From Rhodospirillales bacterium (GTDB lineage: Bacteria > Pseudomonadota > Alphaproteobacteria > Acetobacterales > Acetobacteraceae): 5,906 nucleotides of DNA. Every line of letters begins with the position of its first letter. Position 1 is the first letter of the stretch. The notes beneath the pieces were generated by a model. The model had not been told where the DNA came from, did no database searches, and saw nothing but the letters and a program-made list of their open reading frames with translations. Location: NCBI GenBank assembly GCA_015654825.1, contig JAATGE010000428.1, positions 1 through 5,906 of the forward strand, written 5' to 3'. Shown here piece by piece: positions 5,896-5,906 of the stretch. The position numbers and the translations under genes were made by a program.

Positions 5896-5906
5896 GCGCG
5901 TTTTTC

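Noticed and set aside
5789..5905. Open frame of 38 codons on the minus strand entering from the right edge and ending in TAA at 5791-5789
   Set aside because: It could be the 3' end of a convergent gene, but the peptide matches no family I recognise, it spans both arms of the inverted repeat, and 38 open codons in GC-rich DNA are not rare.
5890..5905. A-run, GCGCG and T-run read as an intrinsic terminator
   Set aside because: The stem would be only A-U pairs around a GC loop, too weak for termination; the window ends before any stronger stem can be judged.

Overview
The window is a GC-rich stretch of bacterial DNA, most likely proteobacterial and plausibly alphaproteobacterial. The grounds are the strong G/C preference at third codon positions, the GcvA-like start of the LysR regulator, and Shine-Dalgarno-led genes packed tightly together. 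No signature in the sequence fixes the genus. I see no mobile element, tRNA, rRNA or CRISPR array.

Layout. A LysR-type regulator gene runs leftward off the window; only its first 25 codons (75 to 1) are visible. A divergent control region of about 200 bases (76-279) holds a perfect T-N11-A dyad at 118-130, a probable regulator promoter overlapping it, and a second pair of overlapping dyads at 179-197. Five genes then run rightward in one apparent operon. They are an SDR oxidoreductase (280-1035), an ADP-forming acyl-CoA ligase beta subunit (1073-2230), its alpha subunit (2227-3129, overlapping the beta gene by 4 bases), an NAD(P)+-dependent aldehyde dehydrogenase (3168-4676) and a zinc alcohol dehydrogenase (4734-5777). 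Gaps are -4 to 57 bases. The last 129 bases (5778-5906) hold no convincing gene, only an inverted repeat.

How the genes may work together. Alcohol dehydrogenase (alcohol to aldehyde), aldehyde dehydrogenase (aldehyde to carboxylate) and CoA ligase (carboxylate to acyl-CoA) form a consecutive three-step chain. The SDR could oxidise or reduce a secondary hydroxyl or keto group before or after it. This looks like an inducible catabolic operon that feeds a small alcohol, probably carrying a second polar group, into CoA-linked metabolism.

The most interesting point is the ligase. Both subunits keep the catalytic framework of succinyl-CoA synthetase (phosphohistidine, its two glutamates, Mg ligands, ATP-grasp motifs). 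However, several positions that contact succinate or CoA in the canonical enzyme are replaced. It is therefore probably not the TCA-cycle enzyme but a ligase for another, unidentified acid. The substrate cannot be read from the sequence.
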